Source: Pontibacter sp. HSC-14F20
Lineage (GTDB): Bacteria > Bacteroidota > Bacteroidia > Cytophagales > Hymenobacteraceae
DNA length: 64,000 nt
Assembly: GCF_019599265.1 (NCBI RefSeq)
Contig: NZ_JAHZTC010000006.1
Location: forward strand, 1 to 64,000
Direction of reading: 5' to 3'
How positions within the stretch are numbered: position 1 is the stretch's first letter; each line of letters opens with the position of its first letter. A program made the position numbers and the translations under genes. Positions 17,082 to 25,118 of the stretch are shown here, piece by piece. A model generated the notes under the pieces. The model made no database searches, was not told the origin of the DNA, and worked only from the letters and a program-made list of their open reading frames with translations.

Positions 17082-18605
17082 ATGGCAAGAAAAGGGATAA
17101 TCTTAGCAGGCTTTATCATTTTAAAATTCCTGTTGCAGTACATCCTGATCAGTCCGGAGTACGATTTGCAACGTGATGAATACCTCCATCTTGACCAGGC
17201 AAACCATTTGGCGTGGGGTTATATATCCATTCCACCCATGACTGCCTGGATATCCTACCTCATCAAGCTTTTGGGCAATGGCGTGTTTTGGGTTAAGTTT
17301 TTTCCTGCCCTTTTTGGTGCCCTGACCATTGTTGTAGTTTGGAAAGCGATTGAAGAACTGAACGACAACTTATTTGCCTTGATTTTAGGGGCTACCGGGG
17401 TTCTGTTTTCCGCTCTGTTAAGACTCAATACACTCTACCAACCTAACTCATTAGACGTTCTCTGCTGGACGACGCTTTACTTTGTTGTTATTAAATACAT
17501 AAATACTCAAAAACCAAAGTGGCTGTATGTCGGGGCAATTGTATTTGTCATCGGCTTTTTGAATAAGTACAACATCGTCTTCCTGCTGATAGGCTTATTT
17601 CCGGCAATCTTAATGACCAATCAACGTGAAGTACTGGCAAAGAAACAGCTATACCGGGCCATGCTACTGGGGCTGCTGCTTATCCTGCCAAACCTTCTAT
17701 GGCAATACCTGAACGGATTCCCGGTTATACATCATCTGAATGAACTGGCTGAGACCCAACTGGTAAATGTGGACACGTGGGGGTTTTTGAAGTCACAACT
17801 GTTGTTTTATGTGGGCTCTTTGTTCGTCATCATGGCAGCCCTGTATGCTTTATTGTTTCACAAACCCTTCAGTGAGTACAAAGCCTTTTTCTGGGCGATC
17901 ATTTTTACGCTTGCTGTTTTTGTTTATTTCAAGGCCAAGGACTATTACGCCATTGGGCTGTATCCCATTTACATTGCTTTTGGTTCTGCTTTCCTTGCAA
18001 ACCTGTTGAAGAACGGTTGGAAAAGGTATTTGCAACCTGTTGCCATTGCCATTCCGGTTTTGTTTTTCATTCCGATGTACAATTTTGCTTTTCCCAACAA
18101 GAGTCCCGAATACATTGTGAAACATGAAAAGCGGTACAAGGAGCTGGGAATGCTTCGGTGGGAAGACGGGAAAGACCATGCTTTGCCTCAGGATTATGCC
18201 GATATGCTTGGGTGGAAAGAACTGGCCTACAAAGTGGATACCGTATATTCGAAGCTTCCTGAATCAGATAAAACACTGGTGCTCTGCGATAATTATGGCC
18301 AGGCCGGAGCGATAAACTACTACACGAATAACAAAATCAAAGCTGTCTCTTTCAATGCAGACTACATTAATTGGTTTAACCTGGACCAACAATACGACCA
18401 CCTGATCAGGGTTAAAACCTATACGGGTAAGGACAGTGAGTTAGAGGAAACCAGTCCGTATTTTCAAACTTCTTTCGTGTCAGACTCCATCACAAATCCA
18501 TTTGCAAGGGAATACCGGACTGCCATTTTTACTTTTATAGGAGCTAAAGTAGACATCAACAAAAGAATAAGAGAGGAGATTGACGAAACTAAAAAACACC
18601 GCTAA
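17082..18605 (+). CDS. Glycosyltransferase family 39 (ArnT/PMT-like) membrane protein
   Basis: 507 residues with about 10-12 transmembrane segments. The first periplasmic loop carries the acidic motif YDLQRDEYLHLDQANHLAWG, followed by IPPMTAWISYL, as in PMT_2/GT39 enzymes that take a sugar from a polyprenyl-phosphate donor and add it to lipid A, protein or another polymer on the outer face of the inner membrane. The acceptor is unknown. The C-terminal ~160 residues form a soluble domain. The stop is directly followed by the GNAT gene, suggesting co-transcription. Confidence 0.85.
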   Translation: MARKGIILAGFIILKFLLQYILISPEYDLQRDEYLHLDQANHLAWGYISIPPMTAWISYLIKLLGNGVFWVKFFPALFGALTIVVVWKAIEELNDNLFALILGATGVLFSALLRLNTLYQPNSLDVLCWTTLYFVVIKYINTQKPKWLYVGAIVFVIGFLNKYNIVFLLIGLFPAILMTNQREVLAKKQLYRAMLLGLLLILPNLLWQYLNGFPVIHHLNELAETQLVNVDTWGFLKSQLLFYVGSLFVIMAALYALLFHKPFSEYKAFFWAIIFTLAVFVYFKAKDYYAIGLYPIYIAFGSAFLANLLKNGWKRYLQPVAIAIPVLFFIPMYNFAFPNKSPEYIVKHEKRYKELGMLRWEDGKDHALPQDYADMLGWKELAYKVDTVYSKLPESDKTLVLCDNYGQAGAINYYTNNKIKAVSFNADYINWFNLDQQYDHLIRVKTYTGKDSELEETSPYFQTSFVSDSITNPFAREYRTAIFTFIGAKVDINKRIREEIDETKKHR

Positions 18606-18606
18606 C

Positions 18607-19089
18607 ATGCCCCTCACTATCCGCCCCATTCAACCCTCCGATAACGAGCCATTGGCCACTTTAATTCGAAAGGTTTTCCGCGAGTTTAAGATAGACAAGC
18701 CAGGAACAGTGTATACGGACCCGACCACTGACGCCTTGTACGAACTCTTCCAACAATCCGGCAGCGCCTACATTGTGGCCGAAGAAAACGGTACCATCCT
18801 GGGTGGCTGCGGCGTATACCCTACCGAAGGCCTGCCCGCTGGCTGTGCGGAATTGGTAAAATTCTACCTGGCCGCCGAAGCCAGAGGCAAAGGAATTGGC
18901 AATAAACTGATGCAGCAAAGTATAGCAACCGCCCGTGTGCTTGGGTACAAACAACTATACCTGGAGTCGTTCCCCGAACTGGCCAAAGCCGTATCTATGT
19001 ATGAGAAAGCAGGTTTCAGGCCATTGCCGCATGCGTTGGGAAACTCGGGCCACTTTTCCTGCAATATCTGGATGCTGAAAGAACTATGA
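18607..19089 (+). CDS. GNAT family N-acetyltransferase
   Basis: 160 residues from MPLTIRPIQPSDNEPLATLI, a standard GNAT beginning. Acetyl-CoA binding motif A appears as FYLAAEARGKGIGNKLMQQS (R/Q-x-x-G-x-G). The region just after, YKQLYLESFPELAKAVSMYEKAGFRP, is motif B. The substrate is unknown. The gene starts 1 nt after the GT39 gene and overlaps the methyltransferase by 4 nt, giving a three-gene operon. A TATACCT word (18956-18962) encodes part of LYLES. Confidence 0.85.
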   Translation: MPLTIRPIQPSDNEPLATLIRKVFREFKIDKPGTVYTDPTTDALYELFQQSGSAYIVAEENGTILGGCGVYPTEGLPAGCAELVKFYLAAEARGKGIGNKLMQQSIATARVLGYKQLYLESFPELAKAVSMYEKAGFRPLPHALGNSGHFSCNIWMLKEL

Positions 19090-19715
19090 CCGTAGAAGAC
19101 GCTTATAATGATTGGGCCGCGCAGTACGACACCAACAAAAACCGCACTCGCGACCTGGAAGCTGTGGCCTTACGCACGACACTGGCAGCTATACCTTTCG
19201 AGACCTGTCTGGAGATAGGTTGCGGCACCGGCAAAAATACGGAGTGGCTGGTGCGCAAGGCGCTGCACGTTACAGCAGTGGATTTGTCTGCTGAGATGCT
19301 GAAGCGGGCTCAGAAGAAAGTGAGTTCCAATAAAGTGAGTTTTTTGCAGGCCGATATTACACAACCCTGGTACTTTTCCACACAGCAGGTATACGACCTT
19401 GTTACCTTCAGCCTGGTGCTGGAGCACATCCAAAACCTGCATTTTATTTTTGAGCAGACAGCAGCAGTACTGAAAACCGGAGGGTATGTATACATCGGTG
19501 AACTGCATCCTTTTAAGCAATTCAGCGGCATCAGAGCCCGCTTCGATACGGAAGAGGGGCGTCGGGAAGTCGAGTGCTATACCCACCACATATCCGAGTT
19601 TGTGCTGGCGGCTAAATCCCACGGCTTGAAACTGGTCGACCTGAATGAGTATTTTGATGACCACGAAAAAACAGGTATACCCCGTATCCTGACCTTACTC
19701 TTGCAGAAGGTATAG
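19086..19715 (+). CDS. Class I SAM-dependent methyltransferase
   Basis: 209 residues. Motif I is LEIGCGTGKNTEWL (residues ~40-53), the acidic end of the next strand is in VTAVDLSAEML, then FLQADITQPWYF, and motif IV region VTFSLVLEHI. The motif set fits the Methyltransf_11/25 group of small-molecule methyltransferases. The substrate cannot be told. It overlaps the GNAT gene by ATGA. Confidence 0.87.
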   Translation: MTVEDAYNDWAAQYDTNKNRTRDLEAVALRTTLAAIPFETCLEIGCGTGKNTEWLVRKALHVTAVDLSAEMLKRAQKKVSSNKVSFLQADITQPWYFSTQQVYDLVTFSLVLEHIQNLHFIFEQTAAVLKTGGYVYIGELHPFKQFSGIRARFDTEEGRREVECYTHHISEFVLAAKSHGLKLVDLNEYFDDHEKTGIPRILTLLLQKV

Positions 19716-19902
19716 CCTTACTATCCTATCTTTTCCAAGCAACACGAAAGCCTCGAATTATGTACTGTAATGGGCCAGAAAAGCGCGCTCAAGGAACCAA
19801 AGGGCTGTGCGTTCCCTAATTGCCTATTCGACTTAATTACCCCCATCCACCTGTTTTCCGTAAACCGCATACCTGCCCCGGCAGGTATAAACGCACCTTC
19901 GC

Positions 19903-20529
19903 ATGACGGAAAATAAACAAGACAACATTAAAGTCGTGGTGTTCGACCTGAACGGCACTTTCTATAACAAGAGCTCCAAGGAGGAGTTTTTCAAGTTTAT
20001 CAGCAAGAAGAAACCACACAAACTGGCCTATTATTTCCAGATGGTGTACTACAAGGCGCTCCTTAAAATGAACCAGATCCGGATGACCGAGTTCAAAGAG
20101 AATTTCTTCAACTACCTCGACAACATCCCGCCTGAGCAGGTAGAAAAATATGCACGTGAGTTCTGGAAAAAGGAGTTCTCTGGTGAGTTTAACAAAGAAA
20201 TAAAAGCCAAGCTGGACAGGTATAGGCAGGAAGGTGTGCAGGTGATCTGCGCCACAGGTGCACTGGAGGTATACGTGAAGCCGCTATTTGAGCTATACCC
20301 GATCGATGCGTTCTTTGGAACAAAAACCAGGTATAACGGCGAAACTTACATCGTGGAAGGAAAGGCCTGCAAAGACGAAGAAAAGATAAAGCGTCTCGAC
20401 ACGCATTTTAAAGGCAAACCTTACCAGATCGTAGAAGCTTTTTCGGATGCCAAAGAAGACATACTGGATCACGCTGAAAAGGCGTGGCTGGTGAAGGACA
20501 GCGGGAGGCTGGTCAACTATGAAAAATGA
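19903..20529 (+). CDS. HAD-superfamily IB-like protein with D-to-N change in motif I
   Basis: 208 residues. The order of HAD motifs is preserved: motif I FDLNGT (D15-x-N17-x-T19), motif II VICATGA near residue 113, a lysine in VEGKACKDEEKIKR near 158 (motif III) and FSDAKEDILD near 183 (motif IV). The cap is a helical insertion after motif I, as in PSP/HAD-IB enzymes. The second Asp of DxDx(T/V), normally the general acid/base, is Asn, so ordinary phosphatase turnover may be impaired or altered. The gene stands alone after an apparently empty 190-bp gap. Confidence 0.8.
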   Translation: MTENKQDNIKVVVFDLNGTFYNKSSKEEFFKFISKKKPHKLAYYFQMVYYKALLKMNQIRMTEFKENFFNYLDNIPPEQVEKYAREFWKKEFSGEFNKEIKAKLDRYRQEGVQVICATGALEVYVKPLFELYPIDAFFGTKTRYNGETYIVEGKACKDEEKIKRLDTHFKGKPYQIVEAFSDAKEDILDHAEKAWLVKDSGRLVNYEK

Positions 20530-20642
20530 GTTTGCCATACCTGGCTGCAACCGATCTTAAAATTTGCGGGCCTCTAATGAATTATATGCTGATTATGGTA
20601 TATTAAGGGTAAATTGCCTTGTATAAATCAAAAAACAGAAAA

Positions 20643-21074
20643 ATGGCAGCCATCAACCCTTACCTCACCTTTGCGGGTAACTGCGAAGAAGCATTTAGCT
20701 TTTACAAATCCGTATTCGGCGGCGATTTCCCATACGTAGGTCGATTTAAGGAAATGCCTTACGAAAACCCGCTCCCGGAAGCCGAAGGAAACAAGATCAT
20801 GCACATCTCTCTGCCGATCAGCAAGGAAACTACTTTGATGGGCTGTGATTCTTCAGAAGCATTCGGCCAGGCGACCGTAATGGGCAACAACTTCTCTATT
20901 TCCATCAACGCGGAGAACGAAGACGAAGCAAAGCGTCTCTTCGATGGTTTATCAGAAGGAGGCAAGGTAACGATGGCACTTAACAAAACTTTCTGGGGCG
21001 CGCTGTACGGCATGTTCACTGACAAATTCGGTATCCAGTGGATGGTAAACTACCATTACGAGCAAAAGCACTAA
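20643..21074 (+). CDS. VOC/PhnB-like glyoxalase-fold protein
   Basis: 143 residues from MAAINPYLTFAGNCEEAFSFYKSVFGGD, typical of the PhnB/3-demethylubiquinone-like VOC subfamily, and ending with the characteristic FWGALYGMFTDKFGIQWMVNY. Such proteins bind small molecules or metals, and many are uncharacterised. It is soluble. crcB follows 18 bp later on the same strand. Confidence 0.88.
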   Translation: MAAINPYLTFAGNCEEAFSFYKSVFGGDFPYVGRFKEMPYENPLPEAEGNKIMHISLPISKETTLMGCDSSEAFGQATVMGNNFSISINAENEDEAKRLFDGLSEGGKVTMALNKTFWGALYGMFTDKFGIQWMVNYHYEQKH

Positions 21075-21092
21075 GCAGAACCACAGTTTAAG

Positions 21093-21464
21093 ATGAAAAT
21101 ACTATTGGCAATTGGGGCAGGCAGTTTTATAGGAGGCGTCGGGCGTTACCTGCTGTCGCAGTTTATACAAACAAAAAACCTGACCCAATTTCCGGTAGGT
21201 ACGCTGGTCGTAAACATAGTTGGCTGTTTCCTGATTGGACTGGTATTCGGCTTTGCTGCCAAAGGCAATCTGTCCGAGGAGTGGCGCCTGTTTCTGGCAA
21301 CAGGTATACTGGGAGGTTTTACTACCTTCTCAGCCTTCTCCCTGGAGTCAGTTTACATGCTGCAGACAGAGCAGTACGGGCAGGCTATACTTTATATTTT
21401 GGCCAGCGTACTGCTGGGCTTGCTGGCAACTTTTGCCGGGATGTGGCTGGTAAAACTGGCCTAG
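21093..21464 (+). CDS. crcB: Fluoride ion channel FluC/CrcB
   Basis: 123 residues, four transmembrane helices. Signatures: GSFIGGVGRYLLS, PVGTLVVNIVGCFLIG (pore Asn41) and GILGGFTTFSAFSLE with the phenylalanine box (F76, F79). It exports fluoride passively as an antiparallel dimer in the inner membrane; a single full gene rather than a split pair is present. No fluoride riboswitch fits in the 18-bp gap upstream, so expression probably follows the VOC gene. It ends 3 nt before the convergent HxlR gene. Confidence 0.95.
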   Translation: MKILLAIGAGSFIGGVGRYLLSQFIQTKNLTQFPVGTLVVNIVGCFLIGLVFGFAAKGNLSEEWRLFLATGILGGFTTFSAFSLESVYMLQTEQYGQAILYILASVLLGLLATFAGMWLVKLA

Positions 21465-21467
21465 GCC

Positions 21468-21782
21468 TCAGCGCAGGAATCCTTCCATACTTCTGAATAT
21501 TGAGATCATCGCCATTCCTTTCTCCGACAAGGTATACTCTATGTGCAGCGGTTTCTCCTGCACCACAGTTTTCACTAGGATTTCCGCTTCCTCCATTTCT
21601 TTGAGCGCCGTCGACACCGACTGCTTGTTGGAGCCTGGTAATTGTCGCAGTAAACTGTTAAAACGCACCGGGCCCTCCAGGGCAAGCCTGAAAATCTGTG
21701 GCTTCCATTTGCCGGATAACTGTTTCAGAATACCCTCGGCAGGGCAACTCGCGTCCTCTTGTGGTAAATTGTTGGTGGTCAT
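21468..21782 (-). CDS. HxlR-family transcriptional regulator
   Basis: 104 residues, one winged helix. Signature: C13-PAEGILKQLSGKWKPQIFRLAL, then LRQLPGSNKQSVSTALKEMEEAEIL (recognition helix) and YTLSEKGMAM. The N-terminal Cys13 is the position that senses quinones, hypochlorite or disulfide stress in YodB/HypR-type members. The gene is divergent from a DsbA-like thiol protein (21905) across 122 bp, so it most likely controls that gene and itself; this is inference from arrangement. Confidence 0.9.
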   Translation of the reverse strand: MTTNNLPQEDASCPAEGILKQLSGKWKPQIFRLALEGPVRFNSLLRQLPGSNKQSVSTALKEMEEAEILVKTVVQEKPLHIEYTLSEKGMAMISIFRSMEGFLR

Positions 21783-21904
21783 GTTTTTTTGACTAATTGA
21801 CTCTCCAAAGGTTTAGCCCGACCTTTGTAACAGTAGCTCAGCGTGGCCATTTAATAACTGACTATCCCGCTGATTCAGATTAAGTTTAAACAAGATAACA
21901 GAAC

Positions 21905-22816
21905 ATGGAGACAAAACCAACGTTGCATTGCGATATAGAGACGGGCATCTGCGAGATTCCGGCAACACAGATAAATACAGAAGAAACCAACATTGCCGCA
22001 GCTCAGAAACCGATCAAGCTGCTGTACTTTACCGACCCAATCTGCTCCTCGTGCTGGGGAATCGATCCACAACTGAAGAAACTGGCGTTTGAGTACGGGC
22101 CATACTTTGAAGTAGAATACCGCATGGGTGGCCTGCTGCAGAGTTGGGAATCCTACGGTGGCCGTGATGTAAACGGACCCACCAGCGTGGCCCAGCACTG
22201 GGAAGAGGCCGGAGCTCATTACGAGATGCCGATAGACGGCAACCTGTGGCTCGAAGATCCGCTGCCATCCTCTTATCCGCCTTCCATTGCCTTTAAGGCG
22301 GCACAACTGCAGGGCGAAGACAAAGCAGTGAAGTTTTTGAGAAGGATAAAGGAAATGATTTTCCTGGAGAAGAAGAACATAGCACGCTGGGAAAACCTGG
22401 CGTTGGCCGCCGAGCAAACGGGTTTGGATGTGGCACAGTTGAAGACTGATTTCGAAGGCAAAGCAGTAGGGTTGTTTCAGCAGGACCTGGCACTGGCGCG
22501 CCAACTAGGCGTGCGGGGCTTTCCAACCATTTTCGTGACAGATAAAAACGATAACCGCATCCTGGTATACGGTTCCCGCCCTTACGCGCAATACGAGCAG
22601 GCGCTGCTGCAACTTTACCCAGAGGCTACTAAGCAGGCGTATGACACAGCCTATACCTCACTTTTTGCCAGGTATAGCACACTTACTACAAAAGAATTTG
22701 CCGTACTCTCAGGTATGAAAACCAGCGAGGCGGAAGACCATCTGCAGAAGCTAAACGAAGAGGGTAAGGTCGGAAAGTATGCTTCTAAGAACGGTGCACT
22801 GTGGAGTGAATTTTAA
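21905..22816 (+). CDS. DsbA-family thiol protein, SpxH/YjbH-like
   Basis: 303 residues without signal peptide, so cytoplasmic. KLLYFTDPICSSCWGIDPQL contains the active site C47-S-S-C50, in the place of CxxC in SpxH-type DsbA relatives, followed by a long helical insertion and the cis-Pro loop GVRGFPTIFVTD near residue 203. SpxH-like proteins act as adaptors or in thiol stress responses. The extreme N-terminus has extra Cys residues (C9, C16). The last ~60 residues look like a small helical add-on (EFAVLSGMKTSEAEDHLQKL). Divergent HxlR regulator upstream; an IS5 element begins 11 bp after the stop. Confidence 0.82.
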   Translation: METKPTLHCDIETGICEIPATQINTEETNIAAAQKPIKLLYFTDPICSSCWGIDPQLKKLAFEYGPYFEVEYRMGGLLQSWESYGGRDVNGPTSVAQHWEEAGAHYEMPIDGNLWLEDPLPSSYPPSIAFKAAQLQGEDKAVKFLRRIKEMIFLEKKNIARWENLALAAEQTGLDVAQLKTDFEGKAVGLFQQDLALARQLGVRGFPTIFVTDKNDNRILVYGSRPYAQYEQALLQLYPEATKQAYDTAYTSLFARYSTLTTKEFAVLSGMKTSEAEDHLQKLNEEGKVGKYASKNGALWSEF

Positions 22817-22827
22817 GCTTATACCTA

Positions 22828-23671
22828 GAAGCTGTTTAGGGTTTTAAGAACCTCCAAAGAATTAGGTTGGTAAAAGTGTTTGCGAAAACATTTGCTCACC
22901 AAGTCCTAATCCAATGGAAGCCTTAAGTGAAGATAGCATAAATAAATGGATCGTGCCACAACTAAGTGTTGGCAAACGCGGTCCCAGGCTCCATGTGGCA
23001 GCCAGTAAAATAGTAGGCGCCATACTCTACAAGCTTAAAACAGGGTGCCAGTGGCGCCTGCTCCCTGTAAAAGAGCTGCTTGGCGAAGGGAGCCTGGGCT
23101 GGCAGGCAGTGTTTTACCATTTTCAACGCTGGGCAGCGGACGGCAGCCAGACGATTTGCAAAAGGGGCGGCGAGTGGGTGGGCTTTCAGGCCCGCAAGGC
23201 GGCCAGGACTTGCAACAGCCTGTTTCTCTCCGATGACACGGGCCTGCTATTGGCCTGCTCGGGGCCAACGGCAGGAAACCATCACGACCTGTTTGAGATT
23301 GAGAGGGTATTCGGCCAGCTGACCGAATTGCTCTCGGAAGCTGGCCTGGAAATAAACGGCTTGTTTTTGAATGCCGACGCAGGCTTTGATTCAGATGAGT
23401 TCAGAAGGCGCTGCTCCTCACTTAAAATAGAGGCCAATATCGCGTTCAACCCCAGAAATGGGGCGGCTTCAGAAGACTATGTGTACTTTGACCCAGAGCT
23501 CTACAAAAGAAGAAACACTGTGGAGCAGGCCTGTGCCTGGCTCGACAGCTTCAAAGCCCTGCTGGTGCGCTTTGAAACAAAAGCCAGCAACTGGATGGCG
23601 CTCCATTTTCTGGCTTTTACAGTGCTGTTTATCAGAAAAATAAAGAAATTAGAAAAACCCTAAACAGGTTC
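22828..23671 (+). mobile_element. IS5-family insertion sequence (844 bp)
   Basis: Terminal inverted repeats are GAAGCTGTTTAGGGTTTT on the left (from 22828) and, on the complement of the right end, GAACCTGTTTAGGGTTTTT. CTAG occurs at both junctions (22825-22828 and 23672-23675), a TA-centred target duplication as expected for IS5 members; the exact 3- or 4-bp limit is ambiguous because the last G may belong to the repeat. It encloses one transposase gene reading rightward and sits between the DsbA-like gene and the peroxiredoxin terminator, breaking neither. Confidence 0.88.
22914..23663 (+). CDS. IS5-family transposase, probably shortened
   Basis: 249 residues. The N-terminal HTH (LSEDSINKWIVPQL...GAILYKLKTGCQWRLLP) and DDE signatures are present: D76 in ADGSQT, D155 in NADAGFDS, and E203 in RRNTVEQACAWLDSFKALLVR. 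Relatives normally have about 30 residues between the RW..DGS segment and the later LDGS(H/Q)T. Here the two DGS segments are merged, so an in-frame deletion between short direct repeats is inferred. All three catalytic residues remain, but activity is doubtful. Confidence 0.85.
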   Translation: MEALSEDSINKWIVPQLSVGKRGPRLHVAASKIVGAILYKLKTGCQWRLLPVKELLGEGSLGWQAVFYHFQRWAADGSQTICKRGGEWVGFQARKAARTCNSLFLSDDTGLLLACSGPTAGNHHDLFEIERVFGQLTELLSEAGLEINGLFLNADAGFDSDEFRRRCSSLKIEANIAFNPRNGAASEDYVYFDPELYKRRNTVEQACAWLDSFKALLVRFETKASNWMALHFLAFTVLFIRKIKKLEKP

Positions 23672-23689
23672 CTAGTTATAAACAAAAAA

Positions 23690-23715
23690 CCCCGGCGATT
23701 GCCGGGGCTTTTTGT
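23690..23715. terminator. Bidirectional terminator of peroxiredoxin gene
   Basis: CCCCGGC (23690-23696) pairs with GCCGGGG (23701-23707), flanked by an A run on the left and a T run on the right. It lies 29 bp beyond the peroxiredoxin stop. Confidence 0.85.
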
Positions 23716-23735
23716 TTATTCAAACTTTGTGAAGC

Positions 23736-24365
23736 TTAGTGCTTTGCAAGGTAGTTAGATACGCCTTCTTTTGTAGCGCTCATGGCTTCTTTGCCTTCAG
23801 ACCAGTTGGCTGGGCAAACTTCGCCTTTCTGCTCGAAATACTGCAGGGCGTCTACCATACGCAGGGCCTCGTCGATAGAGCGGCCAAGCGGAAGGTCGTT
23901 CACAACCTGGTGACGAACAACACCTTCTTTGTCGATCAGGAACAGACCGCGGTAAGCAACCGGCTCACCTACAAAGATCGCTTCGCCTTCTTCGTTGTAG
24001 TCGTAATGACCAGCCAGCACGTCGAAGTTCTGAGCGATCGTCTTAGCTGCATCAGCAACAAGTGGATACTCAACACCTTCGATACCACCTTGGTTACGTG
24101 GAGTGTTCAACCATGCGAAGTGAGAAAAATGCGTGTCGGTAGAGCAACCAACTACGGCAACATTCTTGCGATCGAACTCTTCCATTCTGTCCTGGAACGC
24201 GATGATCTCAGTCGGGCAAACGAAAGTGAAGTCCATTGGGTAAAAATAGAATACCACGTGCTTCTTGCCGATGTACTGGTCAAGAGAGAAGTCTTCTACG
24301 AACTCGCCGTTTACTACTGCTGTTGCCTTGAAAGAAGGTGCTTTTTTACCTACTAATACTGCCAT
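23736..24365 (-). CDS. 2-Cys peroxiredoxin (AhpC/TSA, Prx1 group)
   Basis: 209 residues. Peroxidatic Cys50 in DFTFVCPTEI, the resolving Cys near 184 in GEVCPANW, and the YF-type C-terminal region is replaced by GVSNYLAKH. It reduces H2O2 and organic hydroperoxides in the cytoplasm through thioredoxin or AhpF. The gene follows a PerR/Fur-type regulator by 32 nt on the same strand, so both are expected to be induced together by peroxide. Start MAVLVGKKAPSF agrees with the family. Confidence 0.93.
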   Translation of the reverse strand: MAVLVGKKAPSFKATAVVNGEFVEDFSLDQYIGKKHVVFYFYPMDFTFVCPTEIIAFQDRMEEFDRKNVAVVGCSTDTHFSHFAWLNTPRNQGGIEGVEYPLVADAAKTIAQNFDVLAGHYDYNEEGEAIFVGEPVAYRGLFLIDKEGVVRHQVVNDLPLGRSIDEALRMVDALQYFEQKGEVCPANWSEGKEAMSATKEGVSNYLAKH

Positions 24366-24397
24366 TTTGTTTTGTTTTTATTGGGTTTTGAAATAAT

Positions 24398-24862
24398 CTA
24401 TTTAGAAACTTTTGTAATGCTTATCTTTTTGTCGGGCTCTACCTTACAGCCTGTCAGCTGAATAGAAAAGCCCTTAATTTCGAAGTTCTCCACCTGGCGT
24501 TCACTGAAAAATCTGATCAGCAGCTGCTCCAGTTCTTTGTCCTCAAAATCAACAATTTCCTTGGTCTTGCTGCAGTAGATGTGGCTGTGCGTCATCGTAT
24601 TCGAATCGTAACGCTTGCTGCCACCTTCTGAAACTACCCGCCGCAGCATACCTGTCTCAGTAAAAGTATCCAGCGTTTTGTAGACTGTACCGAGCGAAAT
24701 CGTCGGGTTTGCAGGCCGTAGTCGCTGGAAAACATCCTCTGCGGTTGGGTGCGACCCATGCAGTTCTGTTACCGCTTCGAGCACCACAATGCGCTGCTGT
24801 GTAGCCTTCAGGCCACATTCAGTCAGGCTTTGTCGTATTTCGTCTCGGGTCAGGTGTTGCAT
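24398..24862 (-). CDS. Fur-family regulator, probably PerR-like
   Basis: 154 residues. Winged-helix part: GLKATQQRIVVLEAVTEL..HPTAEDVFQRLRPANPTISLGTVYKTLDTF (recognition helix). Metal region: SKRYDSNTMTHSHIYCSKTKEIVDFED. The two CxxC structural zinc pairs common in Fur are absent, leaving a single Cys there and one near the end. Operon position with a peroxiredoxin and a 7-1-7 palindrome 8 nt before its start codon indicate a peroxide regulator that controls itself. Confidence 0.88.
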   Translation of the reverse strand: MQHLTRDEIRQSLTECGLKATQQRIVVLEAVTELHGSHPTAEDVFQRLRPANPTISLGTVYKTLDTFTETGMLRRVVSEGGSKRYDSNTMTHSHIYCSKTKEIVDFEDKELEQLLIRFFSERQVENFEIKGFSIQLTGCKVEPDKKISITKVSK

Positions 24863-24869
24863 ACTGAGA

Positions 24870-24884
24870 TAAGAATGATTCTTA
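24870..24884. promoter_or_regulatory. PerR/Fur-box-like palindrome (7-1-7)
   Basis: TAAGAAT-G-ATTCTTA is a perfect 7-1-7 inverted repeat resembling the PerR consensus TTATAATnATTATAA in layout. It ends at the 5' leader of the Fur-family gene (start 24862). Binding here would block transcription of the regulator-peroxiredoxin operon. Confidence 0.7.
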
Positions 24885-25005
24885 ACTAGGAATAGTTCCG
24901 TAAAGGTAGGCCTTATTATTAAAAGTTAAAAGTGAAGCGTTAAAAGTTGTTCGTAGATGGGGGAACTTCAAGGGTAAAAGTTTTGAGTTAAGAACTCAAT
25001 CATAC

Positions 25006-25079
25006 CTGTCATTTCGACCGCAAGGAGAAAGCTGGGTTTTGATCACCAATCAGATTCCTCACTCCGTTCGAAATGACAG
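25006..25079. repeat. Imperfect long hairpin repeat (REP-like)
   Basis: CTGTCATTTCGACCGCAAGG at the left and ACTCCGTTCGAAATGACAG at the right form a long imperfect hairpin of 74 nt. Elements opening with 'TGTCATTTCGA' and closing with 'TCGAAATGACA' are, as I recall, widespread REP-like intergenic repeats in Bacteroidota. It lies between enoyl-CoA hydratase and the perR promoter and could act as a terminator or mRNA stabiliser. Confidence 0.65.
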
Positions 25080-25118
25080 TAAAGAAGATGTTCTTACACC
25101 TTTGCTTTCTAACTCAAA

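Noticed and set aside
21075..21092. Possible fluoride riboswitch before crcB
   Set aside because: Only 18 bp separate crcB from the VOC gene, too short for the ~60-nt riboswitch.
23739..24356. 205-codon open frame opposite the peroxiredoxin
   Set aside because: It mirrors the whole peroxiredoxin coding region and has no protein features of its own.
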